Assembly: GCA_012934845.2 (NCBI GenBank)
Contig: WNNJ02003060.1
Span: 1-64,000 of the forward strand
Reading direction: 5' to 3'
DNA: 64,000 nt
Origin: Pomphorhynchus laevis
Taxonomy: Eukaryota; Acanthocephala; Palaeacanthocephala; Echinorhynchida; Pomphorhynchidae
Below, piece after piece: positions 11,515-22,797 of this stretch (position 1 is the stretch's first letter; the number at the start of each line of letters is the position of its first letter). The notes under the pieces are model-generated. The model saw nothing but the letters and a program-made list of their open reading frames with translations. It made no database searches and was not told the DNA's origin. The position numbers and the translations under genes were made by a program.

Positions 11515-12190
11515 AGGTGTGTAGATGATGGTATTGTGCAGTCTCAAAAGGAAATGACTGAATGCTTTGCGAATGAATTTTAATTATGTTACACGTCAGT
11601 TTCCCTGATAGACAAAACTCTTCTTAAAGATTTAACTTCATCCTCTCTTATCGTGACACCAATTGAGATGCGTTTTGGTTTAAGTAGTCTTTCTTTATTT
11701 TGTGATTCAGATCACGATGGCATTAGCGCATATCTCCTACGCCCTTTAAGTTATCAACTCAGTTACCCTCTCGCAGCTTATTTCAATCGTCTTTAGATAC
11801 AGTAAAAACCGATGGATTGGAAGTAAGCGATTGCTGTACCAATTTATAAGAAAGGCAACTGTTCGAATCCTGTATACTAAAGGCCAGTTAGTTTAAAAAG
11901 TCATGTTAGCAAAATCATGGAGAGTACTATTAGCAAACACATTACATCCTATTTACAGAGTTCCAATAAGTTATCTACAACTTAACACGCCTTCTGTATC
12001 GGAAGATCGTGTTTGATAAAAAATAATTTGCTAGGTAATCGTGGGTAGATTAAACATCTCAAAAAGCTACGGTCAACAATTTGTTCTTTGACTTTAGTCG
12101 TTAGTTCGAACTGTTTCACATTGTATTGTCTCGATCGCTCAAAATGTGTATGATAGTGCTCCTATCGGCAATAGTTATCATTGTGTTTTG
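11515..12190 (+). pseudogene. LINE B-type reverse transcriptase fragment
   Basis: The plus strand holds, in order, an RT approach domain (KEMTECFANEF, SDHDGISAYLLRPL), AIAVPIYKKGNCSNP, RPVSLKSHVSKIMESTISKHI and a QHAFxxGRS-like stretch, ending before the catalytic YADD. Stops and frame changes break it. The segment TTAGCAAACACATTACATC and what follows is repeated with changes near 19351, so the two are copies of one LINE family. Confidence 0.65.
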
Positions 12191-12269
12191 ATGTTAACAT
12201 ATTTGGTGACGTCGAAACTGTATTGTCTATTGAAAGTGTCAGATGAAAGTAGAATTAAATTCAAAGACT

Positions 12270-14790
12270 AATATTAAGTGCTATATTTAAAGGAAACGCG
12301 GAACGATGTTTGTACAGTTACTCTAAATGTTGACTCTGCTGCGATACCAAAATGTTATCAAAGTAGACGGGTACCGTTTTATCTCCGCGAGCAATTAGAG
12401 ACATTACTAAAAGATTAAGTCGATTCTGGATTTCTGGAACCGGTAGATCTTCGGAAGAAGATGTCAAGTGGGCAACATCCATCGTAATAGACGCAAGGCA
12501 AATGGCTTGATCCGAATATGTGAAAATTTCAGGATCACTTTGAATCCACATTTGAATGTCGACCCATATATTCTTCCAACATGGGAAGACGTGACATGCA
12601 AAGTGAGCGGCGAAATACAATATTCGAGAATCGATTTGAAAGATGCATACCTGCAGTTAACTATTGAAACAGACTTTAGAAAGTTTCTGACGATTTCGAC
12701 ACACGTCGGCTATTTCCTTTTTACCCAAATGCACTTTAGTATTAGCATTGCTCCTGCAATCTTCCAACGTTATATTAACAGACTATTGGAAACGATTTCA
12801 ATGGTTGCCGCATATTTGGACGATACTATCGTAAGCGTCAAAAGCCGGAAAAATATGTTGCTAATTTGTGATCCCTTTTCGCAAGATTGAGTAAAGCATG
12901 TGTTATTGCAAATGAAAAGAAAAGCCAGTATTTTCAAAATCAGATCGAATTTCGAGGACATACCATATTCAAGGACTACATAGTGCCATCACCTTCAAAA
13001 ATACAAGCGATTCAAGAGATGCGTGTATCGTTAGACAAACATCAGCTACGTTCGTTCTTGGGATCGGTTAACTTTTGTAATCGATCTATACCTAATCTGC
13101 AATCAACATGTGGACCATTATATCGGTTGGTAGGCAAAATTTGCGGATGACATTGGGTAGGTGAACATGATAGACATGTTCATTCGAGACAGTGAAACAC
13201 AGTATGCTGGCCCGAAGAGTTCTCAGAATATACGGTATTGATAAAGAGATGTATTTAGCTTGCGACGCTATTGATCGTGGACTGGGATTGGTATTATTCC
13301 AAAAACAAAAGAACAACAAGTACGCACCCATAGCTTACGCATCTCGAAACTTAAAAACAAGCAAGAAAAAACTATTCTCAAATCGAGAACGAATTGTTGG
13401 CTCTACTCTTTGGAATAACGATATACCACCAATACCTGGCAGGGCGAAGGTTTGTGCTTTGGAGTGATCACAAACCACCACTACACATATTCGAAACGAC
13501 TCGGCAATTGTCGAAGATGACAAATTAACGGCTTATCCGTTGGGCGATTACGCTAGGACGATACGATTACGAACTCAAGTATATCAAAGGGGCTTCAAAC
13601 CTACTCGCGGACAGACTGTCGAGGCTGCCTATGAAAGAAGAAGTCAATAAGAAAACGTCGATGGTGAGAGAGATCATATGCTGCTAGACCATGACGCGGC
13701 AAATATCGGATTTTCAGCAGACGAATTACTCACAGCGAGCTTAAATGACCTAGTTATACAGCGTGTAAGACGATATTTAGAGAGTGGTTGGTCGAATAAA
13801 TGTGAAGATCAATTACAGCCATACGCGGCTCGAAAAAACGAATTATCATTCGAAAATAGAATGATTATTTGGTTACAACGAATCGTAGTTCCGGTAACGT
13901 TGATAACACAGACAGTAGATACAATACATTTGGGACATCCCGGAATATGTGCAATGAAAAGCATAGCTCGAATATACTGAAAGTTTATTAGTTGATGTCG
14001 GAAAGGGACATAGAAAAATATATCGGACAATGCCAATGGTGCCAAACGCATAGGTCGGCGGCGCAACCACAACCGTTATACCAATGGGACATTCATCAAG
14101 CAGCATGACAACGTATCCACGTAGATTTCGCTAGTCCGACCTGGGGACATGTATGTGGTGATTATTGATGCCTTCACTCAGTGGTTAGAAGTTAATAAGA
14201 TAGCCAATGTTTCGGCTATGGAAACAATATGAGTGATGCGAGATCAATTCTATTGTTTCCATTTCTTCTAATGTTTCTGGGGAGTACCAGAAGAAATCAT
14301 TTCAGACAACGGACTCCCGTTTCAGTCATTTGAATTCCGCAAATTTTGTCAAAGAAATAAAATATTACATATCTTATCATCGCCCTATCACTCATAAACC
14401 AATGGTTTGGTAGAGCACTTATTAGGGACGTTCAAAATAACGGGGCTAGTTTAAATCTCTATCCTCTCAAAATTCATTGGCAATCCTACAATTTTTAATG
14501 ACATACCGGAACGTCCCAAACATCTACAACAAAATTACCTGCAGAGATGTTGTGTGGATGCAGGATTAGAACAGCTCGGGATCACATTCGACCAGATATG
14601 CGAAAGTCAACCTACTCGAATCGTAAAGATCAAACAAAAGAGAAGTGATCAGGGTGTGAGACCACGAAACTTTGAGAAAGGTCAAAAGGTACGGTGGCGC
14701 GACCAACGAAATCGATGTTGGAATAATAATTTATTTAACGTGCAAATACGTGCCAGCTGCACGTTTACAAGTCCAGTGACAAAAAATGAA
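12270..14790 (+). mobile_element. Ty3/Gypsy-type LTR retrotransposon fossil (pol region)
   Basis: A broken pol region in plus orientation. Reverse transcriptase lies at about 12330-12970, with QYSRIDLKDAYLQL and a YLDDTIV-type catalytic site. RNase H is at about 13190-13620, with ACDAIDRGLGLVL. The integrase H2C2 finger is at about 13900-14060, and integrase core remnants run to about 14450. The part up to 14790 may be the integrase tail. I could not find LTRs or a gag region. It carries several disruptions and looks old. Its 3' end abuts the 3' end of the minus-strand LINE A copy. Confidence 0.75.
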
Positions 14791-14794
14791 ATAG

Positions 14795-17143
14795 TCAAGC
14801 AGATAAATTGTTTAAATAGGATCGGATTTGGCGTTTGAAGCACTGCAGGGAGGTTGATTGGCATATATAAATGAGCAGATGATTCCACGATAGATGGGCA
14901 GCCACCAGGAAGGAGCGGAATCCAAAGGAGGTAGAGTAGTTTGGAACATGTAAAAGAAGGGAATTACAGGAACGCAAGGAACAGTAAACAGGACGAGAAT
15001 TATCAAGAAAAGGAAGGTTGATAAATAAACGGGTATGAAAAGTTACAATGCGGAAAGCAACGAGAAGACAAATTTGAACACAACAATAAATTGTAGGCAA
15101 ATCGAGAGAAGCAAGATGGTGGGATGTATGATCAAAACGACGAAGACGGAGGATAATTCGGACGGATGCGTTGACGATGCGTTGTAGGGGAAGAAGAGTG
15201 GATTTGGGTAAGTTGGAAAATAGACTAAGACAATAATCGAGTCTAGAAAAAAGGATAGAAGATATGAGTCATAAAAGAAGAGAAATCAATCAATCTACGA
15301 ACTTGACGGAAGTTGCGGAGTATCAAGGTAGATGAGCGTACTTTATCTCTAACGAAAGGTTTAAGTGAATGTCGGTTGTCGAAATGGAAGCCTAGGAAAA
15401 CGAGATTATCAACGATAGGAAGAATTGTAGAATTTAATGATACGGAGGGAGGTTCTAAGCCGAGGCGTCGAGGTAGGATCCACATAATTTTGGATTTATA
15501 AGGATTCATAGAAAGGCGAAGGGAAGAAAAAAACATGGGACCTAATACTGAGGCTTGTGGAACACCGGACGGGATGGACGAAGGATGGGAGAGAGAAGAG
15601 TTAGAATAGACGCGAAATGTACGGTTTGATAGATATGAAAACCATGACATGGTAGGTAAAGAAAAGCCATAATCATGACGAAAGCGATGGAGAAGAATCG
15701 AGTGATCGACGATGTCAAAAGCAGATAATAGATCAAAAACTATGACACTAAATAATTTATGATCGCGCGAGATGAGTAAGTCGTTATAAACTTTAATACA
15801 GGCAATTTCAGTAGAGTAATTAGAGTGAAAAGCGGCTTGGAAGAAATGAAATAAGTTAGAGGAAAAGAGATATCTATTAACTTGCTTAAGAACGGGACGC
15901 TCAAGAAGTTTATAGAGGGTTGGGAGAAGTGAGATAGGACGGTACGAGGATGGTACGAAGATGTGAACGGCGTAGAGAAAAGTATGAATCATGGAGATTT
16001 GGAGAGAGTGAGTTTGGATAATGTTTAAGAAAGCGATTATACACACGAAAAGAGTGACGGAGTCGACGCTTAGAAAGACTACAGTCAGAATTGAACCAGG
16101 AAGCATGGCAAAAGCGCTGAGAACGTCGGAGCTTTCTCAAAATAGGGATATTGAAAAGTTTCCAGGATCGACTTGGTTTGGATAATAATGGAGGCGGATA
16201 AGGAAGATGGGGACGAGTAAGAGTAAGAGTGACAAGGAAATGATCGGACAAACCAGTATCAGTAATTGACAAGGAGTTCTAGTCATTGAAGCAGTTACTA
16301 ACATCAATGATGTCTAGAGCACCGCCGAGAATATGAGTTGGGCTTGTTAAAAGTAATTTATAATTAAAATCAGAAAAAAGATTAGTTAAAGTGATATAGT
16401 CAGAGTCAGCCGGGCGATCAAGACGAATGTTAAAGCCACCGAGAACAAATGAAAGAGTATAAGACAAGGAACAGTGAGAAAGAATATCTGCAAGCTCGCA
16501 AAAGAACATACGTGAGGGGGCAGCTGAGCTTGGACGGTATACAATCCTAAGTTCGAGAGGGAAATGATCTGCATGTTAGAAATTCGAAAGAAGTGGAACG
16601 GATGTTAGCATTAATTTTAAGTAGAGAAGTTGGGTGAAGAGCAATTACAACAATACCGCCGTGGTTAGAAGTACTAGATGTGGAAGAGACAATTGGACGA
16701 GCTGATTCAACTAGAGAACAACCAGAGCGACATAGACGACGAATAGCAAGATCGTCAGAGTCAGAGTGCCAGGATTCGGTAATGCAGAGAATATCGATAG
16801 ATAATTGATCGAAGATATCAAGGAGCAGATCAGCTTTATGAAGAATGGAGCGAGTGTTAGAAACACTAAGACGAAAAGTATGTTCAGGAGCGAGATCGAC
16901 TAGCAAAGAAGACTGGGGGAGAGACCGAACATCATCGGATTTTTGGCTACGTGCGTATGACGTGAAAATTTTCGCTGATTTTACGGATTGATTGAGATAA
17001 CGCACCGTTTGCTTCACGACGATGTTTCTCAATGCGAGCTGAATTGAGCTAGGTAATATCATAAGGAGAGCGGTCAGGAAAAATCCGACAAGTAGATGAA
17101 GTGGTAAGAAGTTTAAAACGTTGGGAGAGCGTCGAAAAGGCAT
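14795..17143 (-). pseudogene. LINE A ORF2 relic: endonuclease and reverse transcriptase
   Basis: Endonuclease pieces: NTRSILHKADLLLDIFDQL and CITESWHSDSDDLA (about 16750-16860), FVLGGFNIRLDRP (the GDFN site, changed to GGFN, about 16420), and TGLSDHFLVTLTL (about 16210-16260). RT pieces: YRPISLLPTLYKLLERPVL (about 15890-15945), STEIACIKVYNDLLISRD, FDLLSAFDIVDHSILLHR (motif A), SGVPQASVLGP (motif B). At about 15530 the protein jumps straight to NPYKSKIMWI, so the YADD-bearing segment seen in the sister copy near 57730 is deleted. The 3' end carries a basic tail in several frames. Such proteins nick target DNA and reverse-transcribe their own RNA. This copy cannot. Confidence 0.78.
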
Positions 17144-18051
17144 GTGAACTATGTCGGAAAACGATTTTTAGAAGTGGATATCTGAGATGATTGGATTTCG
17201 TGGATTTGTTTAAACGAATAAAGGATACAGGAGCGATATTATTAAAGAGGGATGGGTTATCATCAGGAAGAATGGTTGCTAGGATAAACCTGAAAGCAGA
17301 TACAACATCATCGAGGCGAGATTGTGGATAAGTAGATTCGGAATGCTTTAAGTTTGATATGATTATACAGCGATCACGCGAAGGAAAACGATTTCGTGGA
17401 AGTGGTGGATGGACAAAGCTGGTTGGAGTCGAGGCAGATGAGCAGATAGAAGTGGAAATGACAGGGGTGCTTGATAGAGAATTAAGATTGGTTAGAGCAA
17501 GTGTGACAGGATATGGTGTTGAATCGGTTGATCAGAGATGTGACTGGAGAAGATTTTGAAGGATGTAAATTATTTAAAAGTGATACGTTAGAGGTAGAGT
17601 AAGGAGAATTAAGTTAGGTTGGAGCATGTGTGACATAAGTGGAGTGTTGAATCAGTTGATCGGAGATGTTACTGGAATTGATTTTGACGGAAGGATGTAG
17701 ATTATTGGAAAGTGATACGTGGGAGGTAGAGTAGGTAGAGTAAGGATAATTATGATAGGTTGGAGCATGTGTAACAGGAGTGGAGTGTTGAATCGGTTGA
17801 TCGGAGATGTTACTGGATATGATTTTTACGAAATGATGTAAATTATTGAGAAGTGATACGGGGGAGGTAGAGTAAGGAGTACATGAAGAGAATAAAGAAG
17901 TTTGAGATTTATTTAGATTGGGGGAGGAATAGAAAAGAAGAGGTACGAGATGAAAAGCTTTACCGTTAGCATTGTTAAAATTAGGAAGATTAATGGAAGT
18001 TTGTTTATAGTTGAACAAGGAGTGTGTGAGAGTAGTTTCAATAATGGGCTT

Positions 18052-18357
18052 CTAAGATGCGAAGTCAGGTGTTGATGCAAGGGAAACATCTAAAACAGTA
18101 TTGGTCTGAGTGGTTGTGTGTGATGCAGAAGTAAAGGAGCAGGATAATTGTAGTAGTCGTACTGATGTACAAAAACCGCATGTGAACTTTTTACGTTTAT
18201 ACACCGAGCGGTCGGATATTTTAACACGAACAAGTGTCCATACATCACAATCTTTGGAATCGCATCCAACTTCAAAACTGGTATAACCATCATTGAATTC
18301 CGATGTGGAAGATGCTTGATCAGGAACAGGGATCTGAGATCGCGCTTTTCTAGGCAT
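18052..18357 (-). CDS. LINE A ORF1, N-terminal part with a PHD-like half finger
   Basis: The frame starts MPRKARSQIP at an ATG (18357) 44 bases from the tandem monomers, a natural ORF1 start. It holds GCDSKDCDVWT and KFTCGFC, a C-x4-C-x2-W ... F-x-C-x2-C pattern shared with the ORF1 proteins at 36239, 31190 and 54780. The pattern resembles the second half of a PHD-type zinc finger, which is known in ORF1 of several CR1-group LINEs. The frame then stops at 18052, and a low-complexity Asn/Ser/Thr region with internal repeats follows in another frame (17614-18018). The function is likely RNA or chromatin binding, by inference. Confidence 0.65.
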   Translation of the reverse strand: MPRKARSQIPVPDQASSTSEFNDGYTSFEVGCDSKDCDVWTLVRVKISDRSVYKRKKFTCGFCTSVRLLQLSCSFTSASHTTTQTNTVLDVSLASTPDFAS

Positions 18358-18400
18358 GACCTTTTATCGAGAGATTGAGCTCAATCCACGAGCGTAGCTA

Positions 18401-18560
18401 GCGGAACTGGCAGGAATAATCTGGAACTGACAGGAATAATGTAGAACTGACAGGAATAATCTGGAACTGACAAGAATAGTCTAGAACTGACAGGAATAAT
18501 CTGGAACTGACAGGAATAATCTGGAACTGACAGGAATAATCTGGAACTGACAGGAATAAT
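18401..18560 (-). repeat. 5' tandem monomers of LINE A, 8 x 20 bp
   Basis: Eight head-to-tail 20-bp units, consensus on the plus strand CTGGAACTGACAGGAATAAT, lie 44 bp upstream of ORF1 of the minus-strand LINE A. In element orientation the unit is ATTATTCCTGTCAGTTCCAG. The plus-strand LINE A has related 16-bp units in the same place (54639-54734). Such 5' monomers act as promoters in some LINEs. That role here is inference. Confidence 0.85.
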
Positions 18561-19325
18561 TGTATATTAATTATTTCTTAAACATTTTTAAGGTTTACAG
18601 GTAAACCTTAAAAATAAGGTGTTACCTAAATACAGGTAACATTGTCGAACATACCGGATGGCGATCTTACCTGATAATGACGAATTGGAAAAATCGCAGG
18701 AGACACGCTTTAGACTTAAGAATACGGGAGGAAAATACGAACCAAGCCTGTACACCACAGAACAACAAGGATACGACAAGCACTAATGTCAAACGGACGA
18801 TTTAAATGAGGCAAGCGGAATCAATAATCAATAGTGTTAAAACAGTTCCAAACATGACTATGACGGATATCACGCTAAGGGAAGAAAATGGTCAAGAACT
18901 AGCTATCATGAAGAACGTGAAGGTTCGTAACGGATCAGACGTGAAGACAATAATGGGAAATCAGAGCATTCCATAAAACGATCAAACAATACAAACCAGC
19001 GTGCGAAACAGACGTCCGCCTGTTAAGCACGATAGCCTTTTTGAGGAGGAAAAAAGAGATGCCACGATCGCAAAACAGCGCTCGCTGAATAAACCAACAC
19101 GACAGAGAAGTACAATGGTTATGCGTAACCATCTATAAAAAGCATGTGAACCGTTTAACATTTTTTATTTTGTGATGTTGTTTCCGTTTACAAAAGAAGC
19201 TAACCTTCCTTTGCTTAGTCGTGACAGTAACCGGAATAGCCTTTACAGAATATAAAGCTCCGACCCAACATATTGTTTTAAAAACATTTATTTCAACAAC
19301 ATATTGTTGTCAAAATCAGTATGCT
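18561..19325. other. No confident gene
   Basis: A less AT-rich patch at 18650-19130 contains a 58-codon plus-strand frame starting MRQAESIINS and, further on, RNRRPPVKHDSLFEEEKRD, which hints at the end of a retroelement polyprotein. Neither can be assigned. Confidence 0.35.
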
Positions 19326-19329
19326 AGGC

Positions 19330-19710
19330 CTCGACCTAATTTCGTATTATTAGCAAACGCATTACATCTTATTAACAAAATTTCAACCAGTTATCTACAA
19401 CCCAACAGCTTCTGTAAAGAAAGATAATGCTTGACACATAATTTATGTGCAGGTAATCGTGGTTAGATTAAACATCTCAAAGAGCTACGATCGACGTGTT
19501 GTTCTTTGACTTCAGTCTGGCGTTTGAACGTGTTTCTCATTTTCTTCTCGAATCATAAGGTAATTGCGGAATAGATAGATATTTGTTGGCTGAATATGAA
19601 ATTTTCTCATCATCTCTCAGCATAAGTTCAGGTGTGTCTCAAGGGTTTGCCTTTGGTTCGTTACTTTTTAATTATTCAGTGAAAAGTACACCACAGCTAT
19701 TTGATGAAAT
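19330..19710 (+). pseudogene. LINE B-type reverse transcriptase fragment
   Basis: It parallels 11930-12190 (TTAGCAAACGCATTACATC, then AGTTATCTACAACCC) and continues further, to SSGVSQGFAFGSLLFNYSV, a decayed GVPQGSVLGPLLF motif B near 19627-19690. The catalytic YADD is missing. It is broken in more than one place and has no clear ends. Confidence 0.6.
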
Positions 19711-21325
19711 TCCCCCTCGTACTCTGGATACAGGCGAATGCGGCTTGAATTATAGCAATGCCGAGTCGTCAGATGAATATATATAATAATGAATATATTT
19801 TTTTTTAATAATAATTAATTATATACACAATTAAAAGATTACTCTCGAACAGGTGCTTAAAAATATTGTTTTCTAAAAAATAATGCTGCCAAATTCAGCG
19901 AGATGTTAAATTACGTAAATATAAGGAATTGGCTTTTAACAAAGCTACTGCAATTTTCTGTCAAATTGTGGTTATACATTGACCGTATTTCAAATGACTT
20001 TTTGTGATTTTAAATATGCATATCGTCTTAGTAGTACATGAGCTACAGCTCTTCCAGTATCACCCAAGATGGAAAATATCCACATTGATAACACGTTCGA
20101 GATACTTTGATATTTTTCTGTCCTCGTGATATCCGTATGTATTTACAGGTGTTTTATGAGGGTAAGATTGAGCATATATTCTGCAAATTGAAACTCCATT
20201 AAGGACCGTTCAATTTTGCTTCCAAACAATTCTAGCCATTAAATATTAAAACGTGCCTTTTTATCAATCGAATTTGTAGAGCGCGTGATCACATGGTTAC
20301 CTAATGGAGATGATACTGCTTCAATCTGTATTCCATTACAAACTTCCTCCAATGATTGCTAAATTTTATTACTTATTATGTCATGACAAATAAAGGTAAC
20401 TCTGCTCTAGACGAATGTGTTACATTTACATTCTCCCCGTAAATGCATTTTGACACACCGATCGGATCCCAACCGAAATGCAGTGAAACTTCATCCCAAA
20501 ATTGCTGACACTCAGTCAAAATCCCTAAACTTTCAATGGACGCATTGAAAGCCAGGACGAGGCCACTAACTTACCATCAATTAAGTATGAAATTAGATTG
20601 AGAAAACAATCAAATTTCTTGAATCTAACGGTTATTGAAGGTAACATACAAAATACTGGAAAAAGAAAGCAAAATGAACTATATTGAATAACGCAGTTAA
20701 TGACAGATATGTCATTAAATACGGAATTAGGAGGAGCTCTTGATTTAGCAAAAAATAGCTTAATATTAAGCAAGATTTTGTTGCTGATATTTGTATTTCT
20801 TACAAAGTTTTCGTTGATATTTTGTAGATTATATTGTTGAAGACCAAACAGCGATCGAATGCTTGAAAAACGATTAGAATAACTATTGTCTTTGTACTTT
20901 TCACTTTGAAACCTTATTTAAGGATTATGTACAAGTATCCATAAACAGATCCCGAAACTGATTAAAATTTGTGTATTCTGATAAACGATTTGAATAGTAA
21001 GAATATGAATACTAAGATTTAGTAGTATTAAATTAATTCCTAACTATTTATTTAAAATATATTAAATCTAATTATACGAAAAAAGATAGTAATAATGTAA
21101 CTTAATTGGTCTTAATCTAAGTCACCTGATAAGCACTTCATATCTTCTAAATTGTAGCGCAGTTATGTTGAATTTACCGAATATTAATAAGTAAAGTAAT
21201 TAAATTATTACAAAATTATTAGAAATGATTTGTTTAGCTATCTGAGTTGCACATGCTTGCAGCATTTCATATTTTGAAAACAATCCAAGAACGCATTCAG
21301 TATATACAGCTCCTGTCTCTCAAAG
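19711..21325. other. No gene recognised
   Basis: AT-rich. Parts of the minus strand between 20030 and 20775 are open for 40-80 codons in changing frames but match nothing I know. Confidence 0.45.
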
Positions 21326-21329
21326 ACTC

Positions 21330-21500
21330 ATAAGTTCAGCCAACCTTCTAAAGGATAGTAAAGATGTAAATCATAAGTTATGAAATACTCTGAAAGTAAA
21401 GCTATTTTCTAACTTATAGGAGAGGTAAATCTAGCATTAAAATCGCCAGCTACGATAAAGATTTTGTGATTATTTACATCTTGCATTAATTGGGAAATTT
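21330..21500 (-). pseudogene. LINE endonuclease scrap
   Basis: The minus strand reads NHKIFIVAGDFNARFTSP at about 21420-21480, the GDFN site of an AP-type LINE endonuclease, with about 40 less certain residues after it. No other part of the element is next to it. Confidence 0.45.
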
Positions 21501-21515
21501 ATGAGGAATAGAGGT

Positions 21516-21690
21516 CTAAACCTAATAACATAGCAGTTACTCCTGATGACCTCTAATCTTTATTCTGATACATCGTCTGTAATTTATCAGTCAATTCATA
21601 AGAATTGGCTTTTATTTTAAATTTAAATGTTAAATTTTAACTCGATATAAATATAAATTGTATAAAATATTATATATAAAATCTTATATA
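21516..21690 (+). repeat. Dispersed repeat R1, copy 2
   Basis: AAACCTAATAACATAGCAGTT, CTCCTGATGACCTCTAAT, CTGATACATCGTCTGT and TTATCAGTCAATTCATAAG match copies near 9990 and 61294. It ends in TATAAAAT-rich sequence immediately before the LINE B copy at 21700. Confidence 0.7.
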
Positions 21691-21762
21691 TGAAATCATT
21701 ATGGGTGAAAATAATTTGACAATACAAAATTTTCGAGTTGTGCGGAGGCGTCTACATATTCA

Positions 21763-22797
21763 TTGGAAGGGACTGTCAGATGTGATCAATCCTGCAAGCC
21801 TTCTTACCACTTTGGCGCCCTCCGCCTAAGACGTGAAATATTCACTGTTTCACCTTGCCTCAATGTCGATCGGTGTATTCGTGAATTTCTAAAATCTCTT
21901 CGCGATTGTTCCTTCAAGTTGAGCACAAATAATGGTGGTTTAAAAATCATTTACTCGAATATTCGTAGTCTACTTAATAAGTTAGATGAAATAAAATGTC
22001 TCTTTCAAGATATCGTACCAGATGTAGGTATTTTCACAGAATCTTGGCTTAGCTCGTCAATAGCAGACGTAGATATATTCATTGAGGGATACAGCATAAG
22101 TAGAAGTGATAGAACAGGGAAAATTGGAGGAGGTGTTATCGCGTATATCTCTAATAGGCTTCAATTCCGAGTAATTGAAACTCTTAGTGATGCTATTAAC
22201 CATAATGAAGCATTGTGTATTAGGCTAAATTGTCAACACCCAATAACGGTATTGACTGTGTATCGTTCTCCAAGATCAAACACAGATAGCATAGCTGCTT
22301 TAATGGAGAGAAGTAGTTATTGTGATAGATTTGTTGTACTCGGTGATTTCAACATGCCATCTGTCAATTGGGTTAATTACACTTTCAATGACTCGGATGT
22401 CGAGAGTTTGAAGCTACTTGGCTTAATAAACAGCTTGGCTCTTAAGCAACATGTCAGTCAGAGTACAAGATTTTCACAGGATTCACATTCACTTTTGGAT
22501 TTATGCCTTACTGTACCATATGACATTCTTGATAGATTAAGCTATCTGGACCCAATAGGTCATTCAGATCATGTGGTCATTTCGATTGGTCTGAGCGATG
22601 TCTACTCACATGGCGTAAATCCGACGTCGTCTGTAAACCCATTCAGAACTGACTTTGCTCTAGTAAATAAATATCTCGTTGGGGTAAAGTGGTTGGATGC
22701 TTTTGATGTTGGCATCGAATATTCATGGCAGTTTTTCAGGATACTCTGTACCACCTCCTTAATCGTTTCTCACCTCTTCAGAGTAAACACTGTTTGA
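21763..22797 (+). pseudogene. LINE B ORF2, endonuclease part
   Basis: The AP-type endonuclease runs from GLKIIYSNIRSLLNK (about 21945) through FTESWLSSS, GGVIAYISNR, VLTVYRSPRSN, VVLGDFNMPSVNW (about 22335-22375) and LDLCLTV to DPIGHSDHVVISI (about 22550-22590). All the usual catalytic motifs (N, E, D-x-N, SDH) are present. The frame start here is a TTG; no ATG lies close by, because the real start is tied to the lost ORF1. Near 22730 the reading shifts by one base into the frame of the RT part. In the intact parent, endonuclease and RT would be one protein. Confidence 0.82.

Larger units (their letters stand above)
14795..18560 (-). mobile_element. LINE A (L2/CR1-like), long minus-strand copy
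   Basis: This non-LTR retrotransposon reads right to left: tandem 5' monomers (18401-18560), ORF1 with a Cys/Trp finger (18052-18357), a Ser/Thr/Asn-rich linker (about 17400-18018), an AP-type endonuclease (about 16280-17000), a reverse transcriptase (about 15240-16000) and a C-terminal domain ending in CFKRQIRSYLNNLSA at 14795. It is broken by several frame changes, and the RT lacks the catalytic YADD segment through an internal deletion. The sister copy at 54639-58400 shows the same order and helps to define the ends. Confidence 0.8.
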